The notes below the pieces were generated by a model. It was given only the letters and a program-made list of their open reading frames with translations, did not search any database and was not told the origin of the DNA. Below, piece after piece: positions 8,505 to 17,232 of a DNA stretch of 42,290 bases. The number at the start of each line of letters is the position of its first letter. Position 1 is the stretch's first letter. The translations under genes were made by a program, and so were the position numbers. Source of the stretch: Betaproteobacteria bacterium (GTDB lineage Bacteria; Pseudomonadota; Gammaproteobacteria; Burkholderiales; Gallionellaceae); assembly GCA_021413765.1 (NCBI GenBank), contig JAIOPT010000142.1:1-42290 (forward strand), in the 5' to 3' direction.

Positions 8505-9560
8505 ATGACACTCAAACAAACTCCTCTGAATACAGCGCACCGCGCAATGGGCGCAAAGATGGTCCATTACGGTTCACAACTTGACGAACACCATCAAGTA
8601 CGTCGCGATGCCGGCATGTTTGATGTCTCGCATATGCGAGTGATCGATATGAAAGGCGAAGGGGTGCGCGACTTCTTGCGCTATCTATTGGCCAACAACG
8701 TGGACAAGCTGCAATCTTCCGGAAAAGCCCTGTATTCCTGCCTGTTGCGTCCGGATGGTGGTGTGATCGACGACCTCATCGTGTATTTTATGAATGAAAT
8801 GTGGTTTCGCATCGTAGTGAATGCGGGTACAGCCGATAATGATATTGCATGGATGATTGAACAGGCTACCGTCCGCGCACCGCAATTGCAGATCACGTCA
8901 CGCAATGATCTTGCGATGATCGCCGTGCAAGGGCCAAATGCAGCGGCAAAGCTATGGCTGGCCTTGCCCGGATCACAGACATCGGCGGAAGGACTCAAGC
9001 CCTTCAATGCCGTAGAGTGGGATTCGATGTTTATCGCCCGGACTGGCTATACCGGCGAAGATGGCTTCGAGATCATACTGCCGGCCACTGCCGCCCCCTC
9101 CTTCTGGCAATCACTGAATGACGCGGGGGTGAAGCCTATCGGGCTAGGCGCACGTGACACGTTGCGTCTGGAAGCAGGCATGAACCTGTACGGCCATGAC
9201 ATGGATGAGACCATAAACCCGCTGGAAGCCGGTCTGGCGTGGACGGTAGACTTGGTGAGTGAACGCGACTTCATCGGTAAGGCTGCGCTCGTCACCAAAC
9301 CTCGAACTCGAAAATTGGTCGGCCTTGTCTTGCAGGATCGCGGGGTGCTGCGTGATCACCAAGTGGTACACAGTAGCCATGGCGATGGTGAAATTACCAG
9401 CGGCAGTTTTTCGCCCACGCTGAATCAGTCAATCGCCTTAGCGCGCGTGCCCTCCGCAGTACAAATTGGCGACATGATGCAGGTGGCGATTCGCGATAAG
9501 ATGCTAGCGGCCAAGGTAGTGAAATACCCGTTCGTGCGTAACGGCAAAGGCTTAATCTAA
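8505..9560 (+). CDS. gcvT: Aminomethyltransferase, glycine cleavage T protein
   Basis: T protein takes the aminomethyl group from lipoylated GcvH and passes a one-carbon unit to tetrahydrofolate, releasing ammonia. Family signatures are [10 protein letters not shown] and MFDVSHM near the N-terminus, the folate-site aspartate region around [22 protein letters not shown] in the middle, and [20 protein letters not shown]. It has 351 residues. The track starts 19 codons upstream inside the terminator; the ATG at 8505 gives the normal N-terminus, though the ribosome site (GAAAGA) is weak. It is the first gene of gcvT-gcvH-gcvP, under the riboswitch. Confidence 0.97.
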   Translation: MTLKQTPLNTAHRAMGAKMVHYGSQLDEHHQVRRDAGMFDVSHMRVIDMKGEGVRDFLRYLLANNVDKLQSSGKALYSCLLRPDGGVIDDLIVYFMNEMWFRIVVNAGTADNDIAWMIEQATVRAPQLQITSRNDLAMIAVQGPNAAAKLWLALPGSQTSAEGLKPFNAVEWDSMFIARTGYTGEDGFEIILPATAAPSFWQSLNDAGVKPIGLGARDTLRLEAGMNLYGHDMDETINPLEAGLAWTVDLVSERDFIGKAALVTKPRTRKLVGLVLQDRGVLRDHQVVHSSHGDGEITSGSFSPTLNQSIALARVPSAVQIGDMMQVAIRDKMLAAKVVKYPFVRNGKGLI

Positions 9561-9584
9561 TTTTTACTTTTTAAGGATATAACC

Positions 9585-9986
9585 ATGAGTGATTTAAACA
9601 ATCTGCCAGATAACTTGAAGTACACCGCATCCCACGAGTGGGTCAAAAAAGAGACCGACGGCACTATCACTATCGGCATTACCCAACACGCACAAGAGCT
9701 GCTGGGCGACATGGTATTCGTGGAAAATCCAGCGGTTGGCCGCCAACTGAAAGCCAAGGAAGAATGTGCAGTGGCAGAATCGGTAAAGGCTGCGGCTGAC
9801 ATTTATGCGCCTGTTACCGGTGTAGTGGTAGCAGTTAATTCTGAACTCGATAATGCGCCAGAAAAGATCAATACTGAACCTTATTCCGCATGGATGTTCA
9901 AAATGAAGCCAGATAATGCCGCCGACGTAGACGCGTTAATGGATGCGGCAGCGTATCAGACTCTGGTCGACAATGAAGCACATTAA
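9585..9986 (+). CDS. gcvH: Glycine cleavage system H protein (lipoyl carrier)
   Basis: A 133-residue lipoyl protein that shuttles the aminomethyl intermediate between the P, T and L proteins. The lipoylated lysine is K68 in [16 protein letters not shown], the conserved ESVKA motif. HEWV near the N-terminus and [11 protein letters not shown] near the C-terminus are also typical. AAGGAT upstream supports the ATG. It sits 24 bp after gcvT. Confidence 0.98.
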   Translation: MSDLNNLPDNLKYTASHEWVKKETDGTITIGITQHAQELLGDMVFVENPAVGRQLKAKEECAVAESVKAAADIYAPVTGVVVAVNSELDNAPEKINTEPYSAWMFKMKPDNAADVDALMDAAAYQTLVDNEAH

Positions 9987-10057
9987 GACCTTGTAACGGA
10001 AGACATAATTCCCGCTTCCAATACCTTTTTACACTCCTTTACAAAATAAAACCAGCA

Positions 10058-12928
10058 ATGATTACAACCGATAAATTTGTAAACCGTCATAACGGTCCGC
10101 GCGAGAATGATGTTAAGGCAATGCTCGAGATAATTGGCGCAAGCTCTGTAGATGAGTTAATTGATCACACAATTCCCGCTGCAATCCGTTTAAAAAAACC
10201 TTTGAACTTGCCATCCGGGATGACTGAATATCAATACCACAAGCATTTACGTGGTGTTGCTGCAAAAAATAAGGTTTTTAAAACCCATATTGGTTTAGGT
10301 TATTACAACACTATCGTCCCCCCCGTTATCCAGAGAAATATTTTAGAAAATCCGGGTTGGTATACCGCTTATACTCCTTATCAGGCTGAGATTTCACAAG
10401 GTCGTTTAGAGGCGTTACTGAATTTCCAAACCATGATTATGGATTTAACAGGAATGGGGATTGCAAATGCATCATTGCTGGACGAATCGACTGCAGCAGC
10501 AGAAGCAATGGCGATGTTATTCAATAATCGCACGCAAAAAGCAATTGAAAATGGAGCAAACAAGTTTTTCGTTTCCAACGAATGTTATCCGCAAACGATC
10601 GATTTATTAAAAACACGTTCAACTCCAATGGGAATTGAATTAGTGATCGGTGACTTTAAAACTGGAACGTTAGATAGCAGTATTTACGGTGCATTGCTTC
10701 AATATCCAACCGCTGATGGCAAAATTCACGATTACGCTGACTTTGTAGCAAGAGCAAAAACAAACGGAACCACCATTGCTGTAGCAGCCGATATACTGAG
10801 CTTGGTATTACTAACCCCTCCAGGCGAATGGGGAGCTGATATTGTTGTTGGCTCCACACAACGTCTTGGCGTCCCAATGGGCTATGGTGGCCCGCACGCT
10901 GCATATTTTGCTTGCCGAGAAGAATATAAACGATCCATTCCTGGCCGCATCATTGGCGTTTCGATTGACGCAGACGGAAATCAAGCATTACGTATGGCGT
11001 TACAAACACGTGAGCAACACATACGCAGAGATAAAGCCACCTCCAACATATGCACGGCACAAGCATTATTAGCCATTATGGCTGGCATGTACGCGGTATA
11101 CCATGGACCAGAAGGCCTCAAAGGAATTGCACAGCAAGTACATAGTACTGCTATAGCCTTGGCAACTGAGTTAACCAAGTTAGGCTATCTTATTGAGGAT
11201 GGAATATATTTTGATACCATCAAAATCAATGGAACAGACAACGCGAAAATTAAACAATTAGCGGAAGCAGCACAAATTAATTTCCGCTATATGGATGATG
11301 CAATTACTATTTCTATTGACCAAACTACCGATGCCGACGACTTAAATGCACTTATTAATGTATTCGCACAAGCAGCTGGCAAGACCACCTCTGCAATAAC
11401 TGAAGAGCAGATTTTCAATACAAAATCTTTAATCAAAATTCGTCAATCTTTAATCCTTCAACATCCTATATTTAATATGTATCACTCTGAATCCGAGATG
11501 ATGCGTTATATCAAGCGATTGGAAAACAAGGATTTATCTTTAACGCATTCAATGATTTCATTGGGTTCTTGCACCATGAAATTAAATGCCGCATCCGAAT
11601 TAATTCCTATTACCTGGCCCGAATTTGCACACATTCACCCCTTTGTACCCGTTGAACAAGCGGCGGGTTACCATGAAATAATTAATGATCTAGATAAATC
11701 ATTAAGTGAAATTACCGGTTTCGAAAAAATGAGTTTTCAGCCCAACAGCGGCGCTCAGGGCGAATATGCCGGATTATTGGTCATTCAGGCATACCATCAA
11801 TCACGTGGCGATGCGCACCGAAATATTGCGTTGATTCCCACATCGGCACATGGCACCAATCCTGCCAGCGCAGCAATGTGTGGCTTAAAGATTGTCTTGG
11901 TGAAATGCGACAAAATAGGAAATATTGATGTAGCCGAATTGCGTGAAAAAGCAGTTCAGTATAAAGATAACCTGGCATGTTTAATGGTGACTTACCCCAG
12001 CACGCATGGTGTTTACGAAGAAAGTATTATCGAGATTACCAATATCATCCATGAAAATGGCGGTCAAGTTTATATGGATGGCGCCAACATGAATGCACAG
12101 GTAGGCTTAACCAGCCCCGGAAATATTGGCGCTGATGTTTGCCACTTGAATTTACATAAAACTTTTGCAATTCCTCACGGTGGTGGTGGCCCAGGTATGG
12201 GGCCAATTGGCGTTGCAAAACACTTGGCTCCTTTTTTGCCTTCGCATTCAGTAGTAAAAACTGGGGGTGACAACGGCATACACGCAGTATCCGCAGCGCC
12301 TTATGGCAGTGCTTTAATATTATTGGTATCTTATGGATATATAAAAATGTTAGGCGGAGATGGCGTTACAGAAGCAACACGTATCGCAATTTTAAATGCC
12401 AACTATATTAAAGATTCATTAAAAAATCATTTCCCTACATTATATAGCGGTGCAAATGGACGTTGCGCGCACGAAATGATTTTAGCTTGCGCTGCGTTTA
12501 AACGAGATGCTGGAATAGAGGTAGGTGATATTGCAAAGCGATTAATGGATTATGGCTATCATGCACCGACAGTTTCATTCCCGGTAGCCGATACATTAAT
12601 GATTGAACCAACCGAAAGTGAATCAAAGGAAGAATTGGATCGTTTTTGCTCCGCTATGATTTCTATTCGTAAAGAAATTGATGAAATAATTTCAGGTGAA
12701 GCGGATAAAGAAGATAACGTAATTAAAAATGCACCTCATACAGCAAAATCAGTTCTTACGAGTAATTGGAAACACAGCTATTCGCGCGAAAAAGCAGTTT
12801 ATCCATTAAAGTGGGTGCAAGACAACAAATTCTGGCCAAGTGTTGCCCGTGTAGATAATGTCCGTGGCGATAAAAACCTGATTTGTGCTTGTCCGCCAAT
12901 AAAAGCATATGCAGACGATACGCTGTAA
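10058..12928 (+). CDS. gcvP: Glycine dehydrogenase (decarboxylating), P protein, Bacteroidota-like
   Basis: P protein decarboxylates glycine with PLP and loads the aminomethyl group onto GcvH. It is the long single-chain form (956 residues). The PLP lysine is about K701 in [18 protein letters not shown]. Conserved blocks include [36 protein letters not shown] and [13 protein letters not shown]. The gene is clearly AT-richer than gcvT: a sampled line is about 40% GC against about 52%. It also carries block variants I associate with Bacteroidota GcvP, such as [16 protein letters not shown] and [11 protein letters not shown], which suggests horizontal replacement. No strong Shine-Dalgarno is visible. 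It lies 71 bp after gcvH. Confidence 0.97.
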   Translation: MITTDKFVNRHNGPRENDVKAMLEIIGASSVDELIDHTIPAAIRLKKPLNLPSGMTEYQYHKHLRGVAAKNKVFKTHIGLGYYNTIVPPVIQRNILENPGWYTAYTPYQAEISQGRLEALLNFQTMIMDLTGMGIANASLLDESTAAAEAMAMLFNNRTQKAIENGANKFFVSNECYPQTIDLLKTRSTPMGIELVIGDFKTGTLDSSIYGALLQYPTADGKIHDYADFVARAKTNGTTIAVAADILSLVLLTPPGEWGADIVVGSTQRLGVPMGYGGPHAAYFACREEYKRSIPGRIIGVSIDADGNQALRMALQTREQHIRRDKATSNICTAQALLAIMAGMYAVYHGPEGLKGIAQQVHSTAIALATELTKLGYLIEDGIYFDTIKINGTDNAKIKQLAEAAQINFRYMDDAITISIDQTTDADDLNALINVFAQAAGKTTSAITEEQIFNTKSLIKIRQSLILQHPIFNMYHSESEMMRYIKRLENKDLSLTHSMISLGSCTMKLNAASELIPITWPEFAHIHPFVPVEQAAGYHEIINDLDKSLSEITGFEKMSFQPNSGAQGEYAGLLVIQAYHQSRGDAHRNIALIPTSAHGTNPASAAMCGLKIVLVKCDKIGNIDVAELREKAVQYKDNLACLMVTYPSTHGVYEESIIEITNIIHENGGQVYMDGANMNAQVGLTSPGNIGADVCHLNLHKTFAIPHGGGGPGMGPIGVAKHLAPFLPSHSVVKTGGDNGIHAVSAAPYGSALILLVSYGYIKMLGGDGVTEATRIAILNANYIKDSLKNHFPTLYSGANGRCAHEMILACAAFKRDAGIEVGDIAKRLMDYGYHAPTVSFPVADTLMIEPTESESKEELDRFCSAMISIRKEIDEIISGEADKEDNVIKNAPHTAKSVLTSNWKHSYSREKAVYPLKWVQDNKFWPSVARVDNVRGDKNLICACPPIKAYADDTL

Positions 12929-12952
12929 CCGTCTAACAAGAAAAAAGAAATC

Positions 12953-13483
12953 ATGACCAAAGAAACCTCAAATAAACCTACTGTTACCTTGAATGGTGCG
13001 CCCATTACGTTATTCGGCACCTTTCCAACCGTTGGTCAAACTGCCCCTGAATTCACCCTAGTGGACAAGGATCTGAAAGATGTGGCGTTAAAAGACTTTA
13101 CCGGCACGCGCAAGGTTCTTAACATTGTGCCTAGTTTGGATACTGCCGTGTGCGCTACGTCTACGCGCAAGTTCAACGAGGCGGCAAGCAAGCTCGACAA
13201 CACGGTGGTGCTGGTAATATCCGCCGATTTGCCATTTGCCATGAGTCGCTTTTGCGTGGCTGAAGGACTGGATAATGTCACCACGCTATCCCTGATGCGC
13301 GGGCGCGATTTCATGCGGAACTATGGCGTAAAGATTGCTGATTCTGTCTTACGTGGCTTAACCGCACGTGCCGTGCTGGTACTGGATGAAACTAACCACG
13401 TGTTGCATGCAGAACTGGTGGATGACATCACGCATGAACCTGACTATCAAGCAGCAATAAGTGCACTAACACAACAAGATTAA
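12953..13483 (+). CDS. tpx: Thiol peroxidase Tpx (atypical 2-Cys peroxiredoxin)
   Basis: A 176-residue periplasmic or cytoplasmic peroxidase that reduces alkyl and hydrogen peroxides using thioredoxin. The peroxidatic cysteine is C67 in [16 protein letters not shown], and the resolving cysteine is C101 in [10 protein letters not shown], 34 residues later as in E. coli Tpx. It begins only 24 bp after gcvP on the same strand and may be read with the gcv operon. Base composition returns to that of gcvT. No functional link to glycine cleavage is known. Confidence 0.96.
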   Translation: MTKETSNKPTVTLNGAPITLFGTFPTVGQTAPEFTLVDKDLKDVALKDFTGTRKVLNIVPSLDTAVCATSTRKFNEAASKLDNTVVLVISADLPFAMSRFCVAEGLDNVTTLSLMRGRDFMRNYGVKIADSVLRGLTARAVLVLDETNHVLHAELVDDITHEPDYQAAISALTQQD

Positions 13484-13500
13484 AATAATCAAGCAATCCT

Positions 13501-13525
13501 CCCCTCTCCCAAGCCGGGATGGGGG
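13501..13525. repeat. REP-like GC-rich stem-loop downstream of tpx
   Basis: CCCCTCTCCC-AAGCC-GGGATGGGGG can form a 10-bp stem with one mismatch. It lacks a following T tract, so it is not a standard intrinsic terminator. It resembles intergenic palindromes seen in many proteobacteria. The rest of 13484-13688 shows nothing recognisable. Confidence 0.4.
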
Positions 13526-13688
13526 ATGGCTATGCATGAAAATCCCCGCCTTCCCAGCCATTCTTTTCTCGTCCACGGCAATCTGGCGCATGTTCCACTC
13601 GGTGCTGTGCAAGCGATCAGTTTCCGATACATCTGATTCTACGCGACCAACTTATATTAAGCGCGGATTACTAAATGGAATTAGGCAT

Positions 13689-14396
13689 TCATTGAAAATT
13701 ACGCGCTGAAGTGTCTGCTGCGACTTCAGTATTGGTCGTCCGGGACAGGGTTGCCTTCCAACTGCCGGAGAGCGCTGGACACTCGGCCAGTGCGTGTGCA
13801 GCCACATAATTCTCCTTGCGATGGAGCATTATGTTGTTCGCGACCGCGACTGTCCATTCAGGATAAGGACGCTCCACCAATACCAATGTCGCTCCGGCTT
13901 GAACGTTACCCTCGCGCAGAACACGGAAATACCAGCCTGTCTTGCCCGTGCGCACGACCCGCGCCACTAAGTCCTGAACCCTCCATCGGCGAGAAAGTTT
14001 CCAGCATGGCTGGCGAGGTTGAGAAATCTGTACCAATGCGTCACCCAGCTCGAAAACATCACCGATGCAAGCCTCTGTTTCCAGTATCCCTGCCACAGTA
14101 AAGTTTTCTCCGAACGAGCCATTTGGCAACTCTTTAAAATCAAGCTCAGCGAGCCAAAATGCGTAGTGTTCGAACGGATAGACGTTGATCGCTTTATCCG
14201 GCCCACCATGGACGTGAAGATCGGCTTGCCCGTCGCCAGCCAAGTTAGTTGTTCCAACCCAAACTGGACCAGGCACAGTTTCCTTGAAAAAGCCGGTCGT
14301 CCACTCCTGATCCATGGTGTCTGAGGCATTAGGTGTACCCAGTGTTTTAGGCAGGCCGACCTGAATGGAGAGGAGTTGTATGCCTGTATTGTTCAT
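13689..14396 (-). CDS. MOSC-domain protein, YiiM-like
   Basis: A 235-residue protein with a MOSC domain (about residues 30-165) and a C-terminal 3-alpha domain (GWYFRVLREGNVQAG through VANNIM). The conserved cysteine of MOSC domains lies in QPRQPCWKL, and VHGGPDKAINVYP is the usual N-terminal core. YiiM proteins are molybdenum-cofactor enzymes that reduce N-hydroxylated bases such as 6-hydroxylaminopurine. That activity is inferred from family resemblance. AAGGAT upstream supports the ATG at 14396. It follows the NRAMP-like gene by 60 bp on the same strand, so the two may be cotranscribed. Confidence 0.85.
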   Translation of the reverse strand: MNNTGIQLLSIQVGLPKTLGTPNASDTMDQEWTTGFFKETVPGPVWVGTTNLAGDGQADLHVHGGPDKAINVYPFEHYAFWLAELDFKELPNGSFGENFTVAGILETEACIGDVFELGDALVQISQPRQPCWKLSRRWRVQDLVARVVRTGKTGWYFRVLREGNVQAGATLVLVERPYPEWTVAVANNIMLHRKENYVAAHALAECPALSGSWKATLSRTTNTEVAADTSARNFQ

Positions 14397-14456
14397 TGAA
14401 AATATCCTTGTGTGAAAATCAATAGCCGGACTCGGCTTTATCGCAACAATCTGGCG

Positions 14457-15737
14457 TTATACCAGCCACGTTACCGCCATGGCAAGCACTGCGAGTGCCA
14501 TCACGGCCGTCGCAAGCCAACCGATAATTCGAAGGCGTGCCGTGATGACGAATTGTCCCATGACATCAGGTCTTGCCACAATTAGCATTATCACTACCAT
14601 GATAGGCACCGCAGTAACGCCATTGATGACTGCGCTCCAAAAAAGTGCCTTGATAGGATCAATGGGGGTGAAGTTGAGCGCTACGCCTAAGAGAGTCGCG
14701 ATGATCAGGATCGTATAAAAGCCTCGCGCCTCCAAAAGCTTGCGACCCAATCCAATGCGCCAATTGAACGACTCTGCGATAGCGTAAGCGGCCGAACCTG
14801 CTAGAACAGGCACAGCGAGCAATCCCGTACCAATAATTCCAGCGGTAAATAGCAGGAACGCGAATTCGCCGGCTAATGGGCGCAGAGCCTCCGCTGCCTG
14901 TGCAGAGGTTTGAATGTCCGTAACGCCGTGCACGTGCAAAGTCACAGCTGCCGTCAATATTATAAAAAAAGCGATCAGATTGGAAAATCCCATCCCGATA
15001 TAAGTGTCGATCTTGATACGCTGCAGGTGACTGTGGGCTTGTTCTGGTGCCTTTTTAAGCGGTGCCTCACCTTCAGTCGCTCGCAGCTCCTCAGCTTCCT
15101 GAGAGGCTTGCCAGAAGAACAGGTACGGGCTGATAGTGGTGCCAAATACGGCAACCACCGCCATTACGTAATCCGCTTTGAATGATATGGACGGCATGAT
15201 TGTGCGATAGAACACTTCGCCCCACGGCACATTGACGGCAAATACAGTGGCTACATAAGCGAAGAGCGATAATGTCAATATTTTCAGAATGGGTGCATAA
15301 CGTGGAAAAGGAATGAAGATTTGCAGCACCAGCGATATCAAGGCAAATGCTATTGCATACCAGTGAGCTGGCCCGCCGATGAGAAGTTTAAGCGCTGCAG
15401 CCATTGCGCCGATATCTGCAGCGATATTAATCGTATTTGCAATCAGAAGCAGTCCAACGAGTATGTAGAGCAGCGCTGGGGAGTAATGCAGACGAATATT
15501 GGCGGCAAGGCCGTGCCCAGTCACCCGGCCAATACGGGCGCTTACCATCTGTATGCCAACCATAAGGGGAAACGTTAAAAATGCCGTCCACAGCATTGCA
15601 TAACCGAATCCGGCTCCCGCCTGTGAATAGGTGGCAATGCCGCTCGGGTCATCATCCGCAGCGCCCGTTATAAGACCGGGCCCCAGCTTTTTCAAGAATG
15701 AACTGGTTTGTGGCAGACGGGCTTTATATTTGTTCAT
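14457..15737 (-). CDS. NRAMP-like divalent metal transporter with atypical metal-site motifs
   Basis: An inner-membrane protein of 426 residues with about eleven hydrophobic segments and the overall NRAMP (LeuT-fold) pattern. The TM1 signature reads DDDPSGIATYSQAG instead of canonical DPGN. The segment aligned with TM6 reads TTISPYLFFWQAS where typical Mn/Fe transporters have MPHNLYLHS, so the metal-binding methionine appears replaced. Substrate is therefore uncertain; it may belong to a divergent NRAMP group, such as the Mg2+-transporting relatives. AGGCATCC lies before the ATG. The gene borders the IS-remnant segment. Confidence 0.82.
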   Translation of the reverse strand: MNKYKARLPQTSSFLKKLGPGLITGAADDDPSGIATYSQAGAGFGYAMLWTAFLTFPLMVGIQMVSARIGRVTGHGLAANIRLHYSPALLYILVGLLLIANTINIAADIGAMAAALKLLIGGPAHWYAIAFALISLVLQIFIPFPRYAPILKILTLSLFAYVATVFAVNVPWGEVFYRTIMPSISFKADYVMAVVAVFGTTISPYLFFWQASQEAEELRATEGEAPLKKAPEQAHSHLQRIKIDTYIGMGFSNLIAFFIILTAAVTLHVHGVTDIQTSAQAAEALRPLAGEFAFLLFTAGIIGTGLLAVPVLAGSAAYAIAESFNWRIGLGRKLLEARGFYTILIIATLLGVALNFTPIDPIKALFWSAVINGVTAVPIMVVIMLIVARPDVMGQFVITARLRIIGWLATAVMALAVLAMAVTWLV

Positions 15738-15827
15738 GGATGCCTATCATCAGATGTTCGGCAGAGGCCGCTCCGCGTAACTGGTCAATACTTCCTATTG
15801 CTTGAGTGGAAGTCTTGCTGTTAATGT

Positions 15828-16050
15828 CTACGCTACTTTGAGCAGTAAAGGCAAGTTGGCGAAGTAGAACGCATCTAGCGTTTGGTCGTCAAGCGATGAA
15901 TGCGGCCTCTTATGGTTGCAGAACTCGAAATATTTTTCCAAGCTCTGTTTTGCATCATTTACGCAGTCGTAGCCGTAAAGATAAACCTCTTCATATTTGA
16001 CGCTGCGCTAGAGTCGTTCAACAAAGACGTTGTCACGCCAGCAGTCATTC
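15828..16050 (-). pseudogene. C-terminal remnant of an IS3-family transposase (OrfB)
   Basis: The minus-strand translation reads DCWRDNVFVERL-stop-RSVKYEEVYLYGYD and continues through CNHKRPHSSLDDQT to a stop at 15828. This is the C-terminal part of the IS3-family integrase core. The usual tryptophan after VERL is an in-frame TAG (16008-16010). The N-terminal two thirds of the transposase and any terminal inverted repeats are missing. Bases 15738-15827 hold only the leader of the NRAMP-like gene. Confidence 0.85.
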
Positions 16051-16083
16051 GAACTCTTGCAGGCTGATCATTTGCTTGTCTGA

Positions 16084-16333
16084 TTAGATGTCTCTTGGCC
16101 ACGCACGCTTCTCAGCTTCCAAGCGTTTGAGCGACAAACGAAAGCCATTGCGATGCCAGTGCAGCACCTTGATCTTGTTGCACTGGCGATTGATAAAACA
16201 TCCAGCACATTACCGAACGGGCTCAACTTCAGTGCCTGTTCGACCAGCACACTCGGGGCCCGGTGATGGATTTGCGAAAGTCGACGGGTTCCCGACACAA
16301 ATTGACTTATTCGATATCACAGCCGAGATGCAT
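16084..16333 (-). pseudogene. Decayed IS66-family TnpB (Orf2)
   Basis: Three frames together rebuild a TnpB protein: VNLCREPVDFRKSI, then SVLVEQALKLSPFGNVLDV, then FINRQCNKIKVLHWHRNGF ending in EKRAWPRDI. There is a TAA near the start and two frameshifts, near 16255 and 16200. The chain stops short of the usual TnpB end. It is inactive and lies directly between the IS3 remnant and the restriction-enzyme fragment. Confidence 0.83.
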
Positions 16334-16382
16334 CAGCGCAATCCTGGTATGGTTTGCACAACGCGCACAAGTGCGGCCAGCA

Positions 16383-16772
16383 TTATCTGCGTTTTACTCG
16401 CAATGAGAACAACTCGGTCAGAAACCCTTCGCCTGTCAGTCGCCACGGGTAGCCGTGATTGCGGACCCTTCCTTCTTTTTCAGACATAAGAAATTCGAAC
16501 ACGATTCGTTTCGACCGAACGAGGTCGTTGAAACGCTGGATTGATGGTCGCTCGCAGTAAATCAATTCGTTATATTGAAAGCGCTGCCGGCCAGCGGTGT
16601 TGCGTACATCTGCTTTAACGAAGACTGCGCGGGAATGCTTTTCACGAAGTCGCTCCTCGAGAACTTCGAAGGGCCAGTAACCAAATCGCGCAGCCCCTTT
16701 CAGCAAGTCGATCTGCCCAGACGTGGCCAATTGGTCAAGTGACAACCAGAGGTTGTTAGCTGATGTAGTCAC
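16383..16772 (-). pseudogene. C-terminal fragment of an MvaI/BcnI-like restriction endonuclease
   Basis: The 129-residue ORF (GTG start) resembles the C-terminal half of the MvaI/BcnI family: FGYWPFEVLEERLREKH, FVKADVRN, YCERPSIQRFNDLV and the terminal KEGRVRNHGYPWRLTGEGF. Family members have about 240-250 residues, and the catalytic N-terminal half is not present. The frame remains open for about 21 more codons upstream, to a TGA near 16840, still with family-like sequence (GRHACYSQ), so the GTG is probably not an original start. MvaI cuts CC/WGG and BcnI cuts CC/SGG, the kind of site a Dcm-like methyltransferase protects. The family call is from memory of the motifs and is moderate. Confidence 0.6.
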
Positions 16773-16818
16773 TTGCGAATAGCAGGCATGGCGGCCATTC
16801 TCATCTGGCTGACCCAGA

Positions 16819-17178
16819 CTAGTTTGCTGTGAGGTGCTTCAAGCGGTTTATCTGGCGCAGCAATCCAATCGGCGTCAGAAAGTGGGCACGGTGTGAAATA
16901 TGAAAATCTACATCAATCCATTGATGAGACAGTCGGGTAATAAGGTAGCAAACCCGATTCACATGTTGCATCCCCGGCGTTATCCATTGGTCGCAACCTT
17001 TATCTCCATCAACGACGGTCCATACATATGCTGGATTATGTTGACGAACTATTTCCAAATCATTGCCGAACGTTTCAAGACCGATTCCGCCCCAAATGTC
17101 GTGGTGTGATTCTGAGTGGCGATAAGGTTCAAAGTATTCGTAGAAGGCATCTTCGTGAAAAATTGAGACTTCAATCAT
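16819..17178 (-). CDS. Conserved-looking protein of unknown function in the restriction-modification locus
   Basis: I do not recognise this 119-residue protein (MIEVSIFHEDAFYEYF...). It is rich in aromatic and histidine residues (YRHSESHHDIWGG, YVWTVVDGDKGCDQW, HHVNRVCY-like QHVNRVCYLITRL) and has no signal peptide or membrane segment. The mix of conserved-looking W, H and D residues suggests a folded cytoplasmic protein. The track starts at a TTG four codons earlier (17190); I prefer the ATG at 17178, but no ribosome site is clear. It lies 54 bp after the methyltransferase-HNH gene, on the same strand, and its end overlaps the extended frame of the nuclease fragment. Confidence 0.55.
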   Translation of the reverse strand: MIEVSIFHEDAFYEYFEPYRHSESHHDIWGGIGLETFGNDLEIVRQHNPAYVWTVVDGDKGCDQWITPGMQHVNRVCYLITRLSHQWIDVDFHISHRAHFLTPIGLLRQINRLKHLTAN

Positions 17179-17232
17179 TCGACATGCCAACGAATATGCT
17201 TAAATATACATGAACTCTTTTAGCCATATCGG

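Noticed and set aside
13501-13525. Possible intrinsic terminator of tpx
   Set aside because: The stem is good but no T tract follows, so I list it only as a REP-like stem-loop.
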